Part shown: positions 43,723 to 52,328 of the stretch, piece after piece
Position numbering within the stretch: position 1 is the stretch's first letter
Layout of the letters: every line of letters begins with the position of its first letter
Source of the DNA: Pseudomonas sp. Irchel 3H7
GTDB lineage: Bacteria; Pseudomonadota; Gammaproteobacteria; Pseudomonadales; Pseudomonadaceae
NCBI RefSeq assembly: GCF_900187605.1
Contig: NZ_FYEA01000004.1
Location: 1-64,000, forward strand
Length of the DNA: 64,000 bases
Direction: 5' to 3'
Notes under the pieces: generated by a model
The model's input: only the letters and a program-made list of their open reading frames with translations
What the model was told of the DNA's origin: nothing
The model's database searches: none
Program-made: the position numbers and the translations under genes

Positions 43723-44888
43723 TAGAGAACGTCCTCCAGGAACTGCTCGATGATTTCATCGCGGGCGTTGAGTTGATAAACCATGTGTTCGTTCGGCGCG
43801 TAGCGGCCGTAGTCGATGACCACGTACCAGGTGCCGTTCTTGTACTTCTCGACGCTGTTCAGTTCCGGGTGCAGATACACGCTGCCGCCAGGAATGGTTT
43901 CGTCGGCGACCAGGGTTTGCAGCCAGTCGTTGATGCGCTTGACCTCTTGATCCATGAAGGACTTGGTGAGGTTTTTGGCCATGGCTTTCTGGCCGGCCTT
44001 GACCAGCTTGCGGCTGATCGCATCTTCGAGGCCGACGTAGCTGATGAATTTGCCGGTGATCGAGCGGTTACCCAGCAGCGAGAAGCCGCCAAGCACGGTG
44101 CGGGCGTAGTAGCTGACGCCGTAGCGGTTGAGCAGGTCGCCCTCGGTGGAGGTGTCGAGAATGTTGTATTCAACGACCCGCGAAACGTCCTCGGCGTAGG
44201 TCACCTGGTTGCCCGGGCTCTCCCACTGCTTGACCTTGGCCAGCGCGGCAATCGCCAGACTGGAAGGCGACAGGAAGACGTTTTTCTTCGCGGCTTTCGA
44301 ATACACGGCGGGCATGTTGTGCACCACCAGGCAACGGTCAAAACCGAGATCGGCGCCGCCGAGTTCCTGGCTGTACAGCACTTGATCGGCGACCGAGGCG
44401 TCCTTGCCGTCCAACACCACACGGGCCTTGATGCGCTTGCCGAACGAGGCGAACTCGCTGGCCACTGCTTTGGTGCCGGTAAAGCCCGGCGCGCCGATGA
44501 TGGTCAGGTCTTCCGGAACGCTGCCCAGTGAAGCCAGACCGAGCTTGCGACCGGTCAGCGGATCAACGCCGCCGATCACGTTGTTGACGGTGTCAGCCGG
44601 GGTTGCGCCCGCTTCGACGATCACCACGTAAACCGGCACCTTGACCACTTTGAGGATCTGGTAAACCGCGTGGTACAAAGTGCCCTCTTCCGAACCGGTC
44701 GGATCGAGCAGCGCCTGGGTGGTGAAGCTGTTGATGCGGAACGGTGCGTTGCGCGGAATCAGCGGATCGGCTTTCGGCGCAGTGCCGACCAGACCGATGA
44801 CGTTGTCACCCAGGCCACCCATGGCCTCAGGGGATTCGGTGGCATTGACGGTAATGCCGTTGTGCTCGAAGTTCAGAACCTCAGCCAT
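43722..44888 (-). CDS. Contractile tail sheath protein FI, P2-like
   Basis: A 388-residue sheath of the P2 FI/R-pyocin family: VIGLVGTAPKADP near the start, then SFGKRIKARVVLDG and the conserved C-terminal RINDWLQTLVADETIPGGSV. The sheath contracts to drive the tube through the target envelope. Confidence 0.95.
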   Translation of the reverse strand: MAEVLNFEHNGITVNATESPEAMGGLGDNVIGLVGTAPKADPLIPRNAPFRINSFTTQALLDPTGSEEGTLYHAVYQILKVVKVPVYVVIVEAGATPADTVNNVIGGVDPLTGRKLGLASLGSVPEDLTIIGAPGFTGTKAVASEFASFGKRIKARVVLDGKDASVADQVLYSQELGGADLGFDRCLVVHNMPAVYSKAAKKNVFLSPSSLAIAALAKVKQWESPGNQVTYAEDVSRVVEYNILDTSTEGDLLNRYGVSYYARTVLGGFSLLGNRSITGKFISYVGLEDAISRKLVKAGQKAMAKNLTKSFMDQEVKRINDWLQTLVADETIPGGSVYLHPELNSVEKYKNGTWYVVIDYGRYAPNEHMVYQLNARDEIIEQFLEDVL

Positions 44889-44890
44889 AT

Positions 44891-45076
44891 TCAGTCAGCC
44901 TTCTTGGCAGCGGCCTTTTTGGCCTGGGTGGAGGGGGTTTTCAGTTCCAGTCGACCGGCGAAGTGCAAGGCACTGGCCTCGACGTCGAGCAGATCAAGGT
45001 CTTGACCGATGCTCGACCAATGCCCACCGCCGGTGGGGAATGGGACGAGCACGGTGTAGGTTTGGCGGGTTGCCAT
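44891..45076 (-). CDS. Small tailocin protein before the sheath gene
   Basis: A 61-residue protein (MATRQTYTVLVPFPTGGGHW; lysine/alanine-rich end QAKKAAAKKAD), 2 nt before the sheath gene. Small proteins at this place are common in P2-like tails and share the pattern P-P-TGGGHW. Function unknown; position suggests a role in sheath or fibre-side assembly. Confidence 0.65.
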   Translation of the reverse strand: MATRQTYTVLVPFPTGGGHWSSIGQDLDLLDVEASALHFAGRLELKTPSTQAKKAAAKKAD

Positions 45077-45094
45077 TCGGGTTTCTCCAAAGAC

Positions 45095-45124
45095 GAAAAA
45101 GCCCCTTGGTTTCAACAAGGGGCT
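45095..45124. terminator. Hairpin upstream of the small sheath-operon gene
   Basis: AAAGCCCCTTG / CAAGGGGCT with an A-run on the left, which on the minus strand gives a T-run after the stem. It ends inside the leader of the 44891 gene. Confidence 0.6.
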
Positions 45125-45147
45125 ATCAGTTGCTGATCAGCGGATAA

Positions 45148-45177
45148 GAAAACGCCCCGTCAGTGCGGGGCGTTTTT
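45148..45177 (-). terminator. Terminator after the second fibre chaperone
   Basis: AACGCCCCGCACTGACGGGGCGTT with a T-run on both strands, overlapping the stop of the 45176 gene. With the 45095 hairpin it divides the P2-like set into a baseplate-fibre unit and a sheath-tube unit. Confidence 0.75.
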
Positions 45178-45598
45178 ATTCAGGCAGGCTAGCGAGCCAT
45201 TCCGGCGCTGCCGGGCGGTGTTCGCTCAAGGGCAACTCACCGCCCTCCGGCCAGATGCGCAGCACGTGGCGATAGGTCTGCAACTCGATGTACTGCGCCG
45301 GGGTCAGCTGGGTTGGCCAACGGTCCACCTCGTCGCGATGACGGTTGACCACGGGATCAGTGAGCGCGATCTGCTGTTTGCGCCAGTAGCGTTCAATGCT
45401 CTCAAGTTCCGCAGGCGTTGGCCCCGGCCGATCAACCAGCACCGGATAGTTATTTTCATTCATGACAATCATCTTGCCGGTAGACAGCCCGTTCAATAAC
45501 TCGAGCCAGTACTCCTGAGAGATTTCAACTGCATCGCTTGGAATTTCGGTATGAAAGGCGGAATCGTAAAAACCGCCCGTGGAGGGTGCGTAAAACAT
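45176..45598 (-). CDS. Second tail-fibre chaperone of the P2-like tailocin
   Basis: A 140-residue protein (MFYAPSTGGFYDSAFHTEIP; C-terminal YIELQTYRHVLRIWPEG...AAPEWLASL). It is of the same type as the cassette 4 chaperone at 22290. It is separated from the first chaperone by 85 nt containing a terminator-like hairpin, so it may be expressed at a lower level. Confidence 0.75.
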   Translation of the reverse strand: MFYAPSTGGFYDSAFHTEIPSDAVEISQEYWLELLNGLSTGKMIVMNENNYPVLVDRPGPTPAELESIERYWRKQQIALTDPVVNRHRDEVDRWPTQLTPAQYIELQTYRHVLRIWPEGGELPLSEHRPAAPEWLASLPE

Positions 45599-45659
45599 AG
45601 GTTCTTCCTTGTGTGATTAACGACGACTCTAAAACCACCCTCGTGAGTGGTCAGATATG

Positions 45660-45686
45660 AAAACGCCCCAGAGAATGGGGCGTTTA
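45660..45686 (-). terminator. Hairpin between the two fibre chaperone genes
   Basis: AAACGCCCCATTCTCTGGGGCGTTT: 9-bp stem, then TTTC on the minus strand. It directly precedes and partly overlaps the stop of the first chaperone gene. Confidence 0.6.
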
Positions 45687-46223
45687 CTGATGCGCGGTGA
45701 TCGGTGGCGAGAGCGGCCAACCTTCAGCGAGCATTTCATCTTTATAAGTTCGCGCCTCGAGGGCCCGGAGCAAATCCAGTTCGCGATCAAAGCAGGCCTG
45801 GACATGGCTGCGCACAGCCTTGGCAATGGCGAGAATCTGCTCGGCGCCGATCTCGACAAAACCATCGAGGGTTTTGAAGTTGCAGCGATACTCGGGGTCG
45901 AGAATGGCAGACAGACCTGTGCTGGCGATCAGCGCCTGGCTGTCGCGAGTTGTTTCTATATTCAATCCCTCTATAGCGATACCGTGTGTTTCATGCAAGA
46001 ACCGCGTTTGCGCAAACAGTTCGGGGTAATTCGGCTCCGCTATTGCAAAGGGTACTTTTACGACCTCGCCATCGACCAGCCTCCACTCACCCGTTTGATC
46101 GGTTCTGGTGGCGAGAAAAACTTCATCGCTCAGTTCGACCGCTTGTTCAGGAATAACTGAGTGAAGGGCCGAGTCATAACGTCCGGTCAACTCACCGGTT
46201 TCACTAAATGTTGCAAACTTCAT
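45684..46223 (-). CDS. First tail-fibre assembly protein of the P2-like tailocin
   Basis: A 179-residue protein starting MKFATFSETGELTGRYDSAL. The middle has the DUF4376-like pattern (FKTLDGFVEIGAEQILAIAK, then VRSHVQACFDRELDLLRALE) found in many tail-fibre assembly proteins. The start at 46223 leaves a 26-nt gap to the fibre stop. It probably folds or attaches the 818-residue fibre. Confidence 0.75.
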   Translation of the reverse strand: MKFATFSETGELTGRYDSALHSVIPEQAVELSDEVFLATRTDQTGEWRLVDGEVVKVPFAIAEPNYPELFAQTRFLHETHGIAIEGLNIETTRDSQALIASTGLSAILDPEYRCNFKTLDGFVEIGAEQILAIAKAVRSHVQACFDRELDLLRALEARTYKDEMLAEGWPLSPPITAHQ

Positions 46224-46249
46224 AGCTAACCCTCGACTGGTTCTCGGCC

Positions 46250-48706
46250 TCAACGGCCGATAGCCAGAAAATAAAATTGTGCCGGGGTGGGGCCAATGTT
46301 GCGAATGGTCACGTTCGCCCTACTCTGAGCTCGAACCTGCCCGATATAGGTCGAGCCCGTCGGCGCATCCACTGCAGCATTGGGATAAGTCGTAAACACT
46401 GCTGGCACAAACAACGGGAACGCTACCGGAAAGGGCTGGAGGTAATTTGCGCCGGATGCGATTGCGTTCGTCATCCCCCACTGAATGATCAAACCTCCGA
46501 GCCACGTCGGAAATACGACGTAGCTACTGCCCAGGTTCTCAGAAATGCCAATTGAAAAGCCCCAACGCATTTTTTTGGGGGTGACTACAGCTTTGTCATC
46601 AGTGCCCGCGTCTGTCTGGGCTTGGGTGGCGATTTTTGCTGTGCCTTGATTGCTTTCGGAAGCTTGTTGCGCCAGAGTCGCCAGCGCAGTGATATCGATG
46701 TTTCCCTGATTGATCGACGCATCCCAGGCTTTGATGCACCACATGACGGCGATGTTGCGGGGGCGGGTTTCAGCGCCTCCGGTACTGGCAATGTAGCTTT
46801 GAGGGCCGCCGCTGGACGCATATTGCGCACCACTTCCCACCCTGTCACCGGCAGCCGAGTTGGTGATCCCCAGAACGGAGCCAGTGCCTACTGGACCTGT
46901 TGCGAACAGGGCATCGTGATAGTGGGACTTTACTTCGTCCCCCTGATAAATTCCGATCTGCCGCCCGGCATCCACACCGCGCCCATGATCCCAGCCGCGC
47001 AGGAACTCACCGCGTGATTCCGGCAAACGGAAGTTGCCTGCGCCTTCATTACCCCTGTTGTAAGTGGCGCCGAGATAGGCAGCCAGATCCGGATAGGTAG
47101 CAATGCTCTGCACACTGCCATCCAGTTCCAGATAACCGGGAGCGACGATGCCGGTCGGAAATGCCAGAACAGCGCCAACTGGAACAGCGGATTTAAGCCG
47201 TTCGACTTCCTTGACCAGCGCGGCGACATCGATGGTTCCCTGATTGACCGGGGCGTTCCAGGCTTTGATGCACCACATGACGGCGATGTTGCGCGGACGG
47301 ACAGTGATTGCCGTATTCGCAATGTCGTTGCTGCCGGTAGCTGCGGCGTAGGACTGCGAAATACCTGTAAGAGAAGCATCACCATCTGAATTCAATCGGG
47401 CTTTGAAGGCTGCTACATTGTCATCCTGAGTGTTATAAAAACTGCCCACAACTTGCGATGTTTTCGTGGCATCCCCTGCGCAAACCGCCGTAGCGGCCTG
47501 TTGGCTGCCAATAGTTCGCTCGACATCCACTCCGCGCCCATGATCCCAACCGCGCAAGAACTCCCCACGCGCCTCGGGCAAGCGGAAATTGCCAACACCC
47601 TCGTCACCCTTGTTGAACTTGCCGCCCAGATAAGCGCTCAGGTCCGGGTACGTAGCACTGCTCTTGACGCTGTTATCCAGCTCCAGAAAACCCGGCGGTG
47701 GTGCATCAACCGGAAACGCGACAATCGAACCCACCGGCAACGCCGACGCCTTGGCAATCAGCGCTTCAACTTCAGCCTTGGTGTACGAATCCTTGATTCC
47801 GAACCCGGCCAACGTTTCAGGGTTCGCACCGGCAGTCGCCCGGCCATATTCATCAACCGTCAGACTTTTGTAAGTCCCGGCGGCAATCCCGGTGCGCCCG
47901 GCGAGCATCTTGAACGTCAGCGCGGTCGTGCCGAGGGTAATCGGCGCATTGGTGGTCAGGTGCCACAAAGAATCTCCATTCGCCGCGCCCTCCTCGACCA
48001 TGACCGTCAGGCTCGGCGTGACCTTGGCGCTGCTGTTGGCATCGGTCGCCCGCACCCAGTCGCCATTGGCGACTATCCACAGGCCGTTGTCCTTGGCCAA
48101 GATCTGGTTCGCAACAAGCACGCGGTCGCCAGCAATCACTGCCACACCATCAATCTGCTGCGCACCGTTCAACACGACATTGCCAGTCGCAGCAACACGC
48201 ACCGACTGCTTGCCATCGAGCTTGCCGAGTTCTTCGGCGAGGTAACTCATGACCCAGGCACGCGTGGCTTTAACCACGGTGTCATCAATCAACAACGTCA
48301 CCAGCGACGCATTACTCGTCTCGAAAATCGAGCGAATGTAGAACTCTTTACCCGAACCCGACGTGGCCAGAACCGGTTTGAACGACTCCGGATATTTGAC
48401 GATGGCGTAGAGAATCCCGGTGTCAGTCCACAACCCGGCCTCTCGTACATACCAACCGCCGACATCCGGCGGAATGGTCACTTCGGCGAGCAGCCAGCTC
48501 GGATTCTTCTCGTCCTGGAACAGCGCATTGAGCGGCCCGCGCCAGACTTCGCGTTTCAGCGCAGTGGCGGTCGCGGCCGGGTTGTAGACCGTGCCGCCGC
48601 CGTCGCCGACGGAAATCTGTGTCAACTTGATCGGCGTGCCCGCGGCCTTGCACGCCGTTTCGTAGGCAATCCCTGCGTTGGTGAGCAGGGTGTAATAGTC
48701 AGCCAT
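46250..48706 (-). CDS. Large tail fibre of the P2-like tailocin
   Basis: An 818-residue fibre. Residues 1-160 are the DUF3751-type baseplate-binding domain (YYTLLTNAGIAYETACKAAG). Residues 165-265 are a beta repeat common in fibres (NVVLNGAQQIDGVAVIAGDR). Two tail-collar domains in tandem follow, at about 322-494 and 507-668, each with NFRLPE.RGEFLRGWDHGRG and RPRNIAVMWCIKAW. The tip (about 687-818) has VTPKKMRWGF and YVVFPTWLGGLIIQW, shared with fibre cassette 4. It determines the killing range of this tailocin. Confidence 0.9.
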   Translation of the reverse strand: MADYYTLLTNAGIAYETACKAAGTPIKLTQISVGDGGGTVYNPAATATALKREVWRGPLNALFQDEKNPSWLLAEVTIPPDVGGWYVREAGLWTDTGILYAIVKYPESFKPVLATSGSGKEFYIRSIFETSNASLVTLLIDDTVVKATRAWVMSYLAEELGKLDGKQSVRVAATGNVVLNGAQQIDGVAVIAGDRVLVANQILAKDNGLWIVANGDWVRATDANSSAKVTPSLTVMVEEGAANGDSLWHLTTNAPITLGTTALTFKMLAGRTGIAAGTYKSLTVDEYGRATAGANPETLAGFGIKDSYTKAEVEALIAKASALPVGSIVAFPVDAPPPGFLELDNSVKSSATYPDLSAYLGGKFNKGDEGVGNFRLPEARGEFLRGWDHGRGVDVERTIGSQQAATAVCAGDATKTSQVVGSFYNTQDDNVAAFKARLNSDGDASLTGISQSYAAATGSNDIANTAITVRPRNIAVMWCIKAWNAPVNQGTIDVAALVKEVERLKSAVPVGAVLAFPTGIVAPGYLELDGSVQSIATYPDLAAYLGATYNRGNEGAGNFRLPESRGEFLRGWDHGRGVDAGRQIGIYQGDEVKSHYHDALFATGPVGTGSVLGITNSAAGDRVGSGAQYASSGGPQSYIASTGGAETRPRNIAVMWCIKAWDASINQGNIDITALATLAQQASESNQGTAKIATQAQTDAGTDDKAVVTPKKMRWGFSIGISENLGSSYVVFPTWLGGLIIQWGMTNAIASGANYLQPFPVAFPLFVPAVFTTYPNAAVDAPTGSTYIGQVRAQSRANVTIRNIGPTPAQFYFLAIGR

Positions 48707-49342
48707 TCAGGCCCCCTGAGGATAAATAGTGGATGTTTCGACGGTGTACATACCGGCAGCCATGAACGCCTCTCCCGAGGTTTCGAGCCCTTCGATGAAC
48801 ACCGGATAAACCGTGGTCAGTTCTCCGCAGAATGTCGCGGCGGCGATGACGTGATTGCCGAAAGCGCTCAAGCCAACGGAGACCGTCAGCACATCGCGCT
48901 CGCTCTTGGCATCCGCCAGGCGTCGGTCGAGACGGGCATCGATTTCTTCGCTGTAGGGTTGGTCGCTGAAGGCGCGAACGGAAAAGCTGTACGGCGCACC
49001 GGGCGGTGTCTGTTCGTACCAGGCGCGGATTTCCGGGCGCAGTTGCAAACCCTTGGCGGCGTTTTCCAGCGCCTTGCGGGTGCCGGCCTGACGCGCGGTG
49101 GGCCAGGCCAGTTCGACGGTCAGGCGTTTTTCCGCTTCCGGTGCGGCGCTGCTCCATTCGGCAACACCGCGATCCGCTGCCAGATACGGCAGAAAGGCGA
49201 CCGGGGTTTCTGCGGGGTTCATCAGTTCCGGAAACGGCGGTGCGATGCGATCAAGCAAGGCGCCAAAGCCGAGATCCAGACCTCGTTCGAGTGCCGAACT
49301 GTTGGCCGGCAACAGCGTCGGGCGCTGAGTTTGTTCACTCAT
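48707..49342 (-). CDS. Baseplate protein I, P2-like
   Basis: A 211-residue gpI-family protein (ALERGLDLGFGALLDRIAPP, FLPYLAADRGVAEW) that connects the baseplate wedge to the fibre. Its start overlaps the gpJ stop by 4 nt and its stop directly abuts the fibre start. Confidence 0.9.
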   Translation of the reverse strand: MSEQTQRPTLLPANSSALERGLDLGFGALLDRIAPPFPELMNPAETPVAFLPYLAADRGVAEWSSAAPEAEKRLTVELAWPTARQAGTRKALENAAKGLQLRPEIRAWYEQTPPGAPYSFSVRAFSDQPYSEEIDARLDRRLADAKSERDVLTVSVGLSAFGNHVIAAATFCGELTTVYPVFIEGLETSGEAFMAAGMYTVETSTIYPQGA

Positions 49343-50334
49343 AGCGTCAGCACCTCAACCTCGACCGCCGTGCAATACGGCGCTTGAAACGCTGTCGTCA
49401 CGATCGGCGCCAGCGGTTCGAGAATCTGCAGTTGCACGGCACCGGCGCTGTGCAGCGTGTAGTCGATCCAGCTCGGATCGACCCGGCCTTCGAGGCGATG
49501 GCAACTGTCGGCGTAGGCCTGCAGTTGCTGTTGCGCGGCGACTTTGGTCAGGCCGGAATCGGGGCCGGAATTGATTTTGGCGACGACGCGAATCTTGTAG
49601 CGCTGAATGTCGGCAGCCTTGACGGTGACGAGATCGGTTTCCGGTCGCACATCCGGCCGGGCGAAGTGTTCACGCACGCCTTCAAGCAATCCTTCAGATG
49701 GCGTCCCATCACCCTCTCGCGACAGCACCGTGACCTGCACTTCACCGGGCGCGGTGCGTCGACCGTTGCCATCCTTGACCTGCGCGGCGAGACCATCGGG
49801 GTTGAAGGTGTAAGTGACACTCACCACACCGGCATCGGTGGATTCGACCTTCACCGTTGGCCGCTCGCCGAGGGTGAAGACTTCGCGGCGATATTGCATC
49901 CGTGAGCCCGCTGCCGGTGCATGCGGTGCCAGGTAATAACGCAAGCGAGCATCGTCGTCGCTTTCATAAATCGCCGGCACCGGTGGAAATGCTGCCGGAT
50001 CACCTGGATCAAGCAACTGCCGCTCAAGGCCCATGTCCGCCAGCCGTGCATCGAGGTTGCTGCCCGTCGCCCACCACGCCAGCATCTGTTTGATGCGAGC
50101 GTTGTATTTGCGCTCATGGGTTTGCAGCCGCACGCAGAAAGCTTCCAGCGCCAGGGTCAGCAGTTCACTTTCGTTTTCCAGGCTGGTCTTGAGTTTCGCA
50201 GCACTGTCCGGCGAACGCGCCCCGACGTATTCGACGACGAAAGTCTTGAACTCAGCGAGCAATTCTTCGAAGGCTTCAACGGTGATCAGCGCGGGTTCGG
50301 CCAATTGGTTCTGGCCGGGGATCAACATGCTCAT
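49339..50334 (-). CDS. Baseplate protein J, P2-like
   Basis: A 331-residue gpJ-family wedge protein (RKYNARIKQMLAWWATGSNL, then FPPVPAIYESDDDARLRYYL and GVVSVTYTFNPDGL). It overlaps the W gene by 4 nt. Confidence 0.92.
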   Translation of the reverse strand: MSMLIPGQNQLAEPALITVEAFEELLAEFKTFVVEYVGARSPDSAAKLKTSLENESELLTLALEAFCVRLQTHERKYNARIKQMLAWWATGSNLDARLADMGLERQLLDPGDPAAFPPVPAIYESDDDARLRYYLAPHAPAAGSRMQYRREVFTLGERPTVKVESTDAGVVSVTYTFNPDGLAAQVKDGNGRRTAPGEVQVTVLSREGDGTPSEGLLEGVREHFARPDVRPETDLVTVKAADIQRYKIRVVAKINSGPDSGLTKVAAQQQLQAYADSCHRLEGRVDPSWIDYTLHSAGAVQLQILEPLAPIVTTAFQAPYCTAVEVEVLTL

Positions 50335-50663
50335 GTCACGACCTCGAAGGTTTGTTGACGGTTTTTCCAGGTGCCGGCGAAACGCAGCAGCAGACCGGCG
50401 CCCTGACGGCTGGCGACGATCACTTGCGGCTGAAAATCGCTGATCCCGTTCTGCGTGTTGTAGAACGCTTGCGCCGCGTGGCTCTGGGCCAGAAGCAGGA
50501 CGTCGTCGCCGAGGTTCTGCCCCAACAACGAGGGGATCAGCGATCCGTACAAGGGCCTTTTTTGCCGGGTACCCAGCGGCGTAGTCAGGGCCCGGGTCGC
50601 GCGCTGCACAAATTGCAGCCAGTCGTCGACCGTGGCCCCGCTGTCTCTATCGATTCCGATCAT
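50331..50663 (-). CDS. Baseplate wedge protein W (gp25-like)
   Basis: A 110-residue GPW/gp25-family protein. The family core RALTTPLGTRQKRPLYGSLI carries the EPR-type loop in altered form. gp25-like proteins seed sheath assembly on the baseplate. It lies 14 nt after the V gene. Confidence 0.9.
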   Translation of the reverse strand: MIGIDRDSGATVDDWLQFVQRATRALTTPLGTRQKRPLYGSLIPSLLGQNLGDDVLLLAQSHAAQAFYNTQNGISDFQPQVIVASRQGAGLLLRFAGTWKNRQQTFEVVT

Positions 50664-50677
50664 GGAAGGCTCTTGAT

Positions 50678-51286
50678 TCAGGGGCTGATGACACGGCCCT
50701 GGTGATCGACCAATGGGCCGCTGAAGTGCACGCCCGAAGCGTCAATGGTCAGGCCGACTGCACCCAGTTGCAGGGTGATCAGTTGCGGTGTCATTGCCAG
50801 TCGTGCCGGGCCGATGCTCAGCTCCAGCGATTCACGAGTACCGTTGAAAGCTGCCGGGCCGTTTTGCCAGTGCAGGGTGTGTGAAGCATCGTCGTAGCCG
50901 CTTTCGCTACCGTCCTGATACACGCGACGGGTCAGCGTCGGGATCGTAGAGGCTGGCGGAAAACGGTCACTGTTCAAACCGAACAACGCCACGCTCTGTG
51001 CACCGCTTTCGCCGCTGCCGTAGTTGAACAGCAGACACTGCTCGCCCACCGTCGGAATCCGCGACTCACTCTGCGCGCCAGCGCTGGGATTGAAGAACTT
51101 GATGGCTGGCGTGAGCAAGCCACCGTGACTGACCTGACAGGTGTTGCTCGCGGCGTCGACGGTCTGGCAAATGCCGATACGGCAGAAGCTCTCGGCACGG
51201 CGGTGCAGGTCGTCGATTTCCGCTTCCATTTCGGCCAGGCGCTCGATGATCGGGCCGAGTTGCATGCGCAGTAATGCGTCGAACAT
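50678..51286 (-). CDS. Baseplate spike protein V, P2-like
   Basis: A 202-residue gpV protein: N-terminal helix (MQLGPIIERLAEMEAEID), an OB-fold (ICQTVDAASNTCQV, VGEQCLLFNYGSGES), then a beta-helix-like tip ending GPLVDHQGRVISP. It forms the membrane-piercing spike. Its gene starts 3 nt after the 51290 gene stop. Confidence 0.9.
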   Translation of the reverse strand: MFDALLRMQLGPIIERLAEMEAEIDDLHRRAESFCRIGICQTVDAASNTCQVSHGGLLTPAIKFFNPSAGAQSESRIPTVGEQCLLFNYGSGESGAQSVALFGLNSDRFPPASTIPTLTRRVYQDGSESGYDDASHTLHWQNGPAAFNGTRESLELSIGPARLAMTPQLITLQLGAVGLTIDASGVHFSGPLVDHQGRVISP

Positions 51287-51289
51287 CGG

Positions 51290-51811
51290 TCAGGCCTCCA
51301 GCGCGGTGTATTGGTCAGGGTCGTCGATATTGCTGACCTCCCAGGTGCGAGCGAATTTCGGCGTACCCAGTGGATCGTCCAGCAAGGTCGGGCCGAGGTA
51401 GAGGGTCTGGTTGAACGTCAGGGTCCAGGCTTTGTATTGCTGATCGCCGCGGATGAGCAATGACGGCAAGCCATCAATATTCATCGGCAGATCGCATTGA
51501 TCGCCGGGCAGGTTCCAGCGGTTGTCAGTAATCAGGTTTTTCAGCACCGCGATCAGATCGCACGCTGCAAATGCGCTGGCGGCAAGGGCCGGGATGACTT
51601 GCAGGGAGACCGTCATGACATGAGCAATTCGCCCGTCAGCGGCACGCACTCCCGGTCCATTGCGGTCGAAGTCGATCAGCACCCAGGCCTGATCGCCCGG
51701 TGCAGTGAAATCATCATTATTGCCGACGCTGAGGTTGAGTCCGGTAGTGTTGCGCAGTGTCGTCGCGATGGCTGTGAACAGTTGCGACGGCTGCTGGATC
51801 GGTGTGGGCAT
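51290..51811 (-). CDS. Tailocin protein of PA0615-like position
   Basis: A 173-residue protein (QLFTAIATTLRNTTGLNLSV, DQAWVLIDFDRNGPGVRAAD, CDLPMNIDGLPSLLIRGDQQ). In the P. aeruginosa R-pyocin cluster a gene at the same place, between holin and gpV, encodes an uncharacterised protein (PA0615). A tail-terminator or adaptor role is possible; I cannot show it. Confidence 0.65.
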   Translation of the reverse strand: MPTPIQQPSQLFTAIATTLRNTTGLNLSVGNNDDFTAPGDQAWVLIDFDRNGPGVRAADGRIAHVMTVSLQVIPALAASAFAACDLIAVLKNLITDNRWNLPGDQCDLPMNIDGLPSLLIRGDQQYKAWTLTFNQTLYLGPTLLDDPLGTPKFARTWEVSNIDDPDQYTALEA

Positions 51812-51881
51812 ACATGACCTCCTTTTCAATCGTCCACGCGCAGCCCTGCCGCCAAAATGGCGGCACGGAGAAATACCAAGT

Positions 51882-52220
51882 TCAAGGTTGGTCGCGAGGC
51901 GGTACTTCGCAGACGCCGATGCGCTTGGCAGCCCAGCGTTCGTACAACCCGATTGCCACGTCGGCGCCGGCCATTGCGGTCAGGCAACCGAAGGCGCCGG
52001 CGGCCCAGATCGACATGCCGGCGGCATACAGCAGCATGATCGCCGACACGCCGCAGATCATGCAGGCGCCCGAGCGCAGGGCCAGGCGCCGCAGCAATGA
52101 CCAGCCGCGAGCGCCCTCCTTGTCGGCGCGCCACATTTCGCCGGACACCCCGCCCACTACGGCAAGGAGGATGACCAGCCAGATCGGCATGTCGGCCAGG
52201 GCTTGTTGCTCGTTTGTCAT
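51882..52220 (-). CDS. Holin
   Basis: A 112-residue membrane protein with about three hydrophobic segments (PIWLVILLAVVGGVSGEMW, ACMICGVSAIMLLYAAGM, WAAGAFGCLTAMAGADVAIG), a charged loop and a polar C-terminus, the class I/II holin plan. It permeabilises the inner membrane so that the GH19 endolysin can reach the wall. It is 31 kb from the endolysin, at the opposite end of the block, as in R-pyocin clusters that start with a holin. Confidence 0.8.
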   Translation of the reverse strand: MTNEQQALADMPIWLVILLAVVGGVSGEMWRADKEGARGWSLLRRLALRSGACMICGVSAIMLLYAAGMSIWAAGAFGCLTAMAGADVAIGLYERWAAKRIGVCEVPPRDQP

Positions 52221-52328
52221 GTCACGCCTCCGGGGTAGCGTTGAGGAAACAAGAAATTGTGAGCAGACCCGATGCGTTGAGGTCATCTCTCACGTTTGAG
52301 TAAAACCAGCGCTCCCCGTCTACAGGCG

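Noticed and set aside
47453..49387. 644-codon plus-strand frame across the P2-like fibre and gpI genes
   Set aside because: It crosses several tightly coupled tailocin genes on the other strand and has a shadow-type composition.
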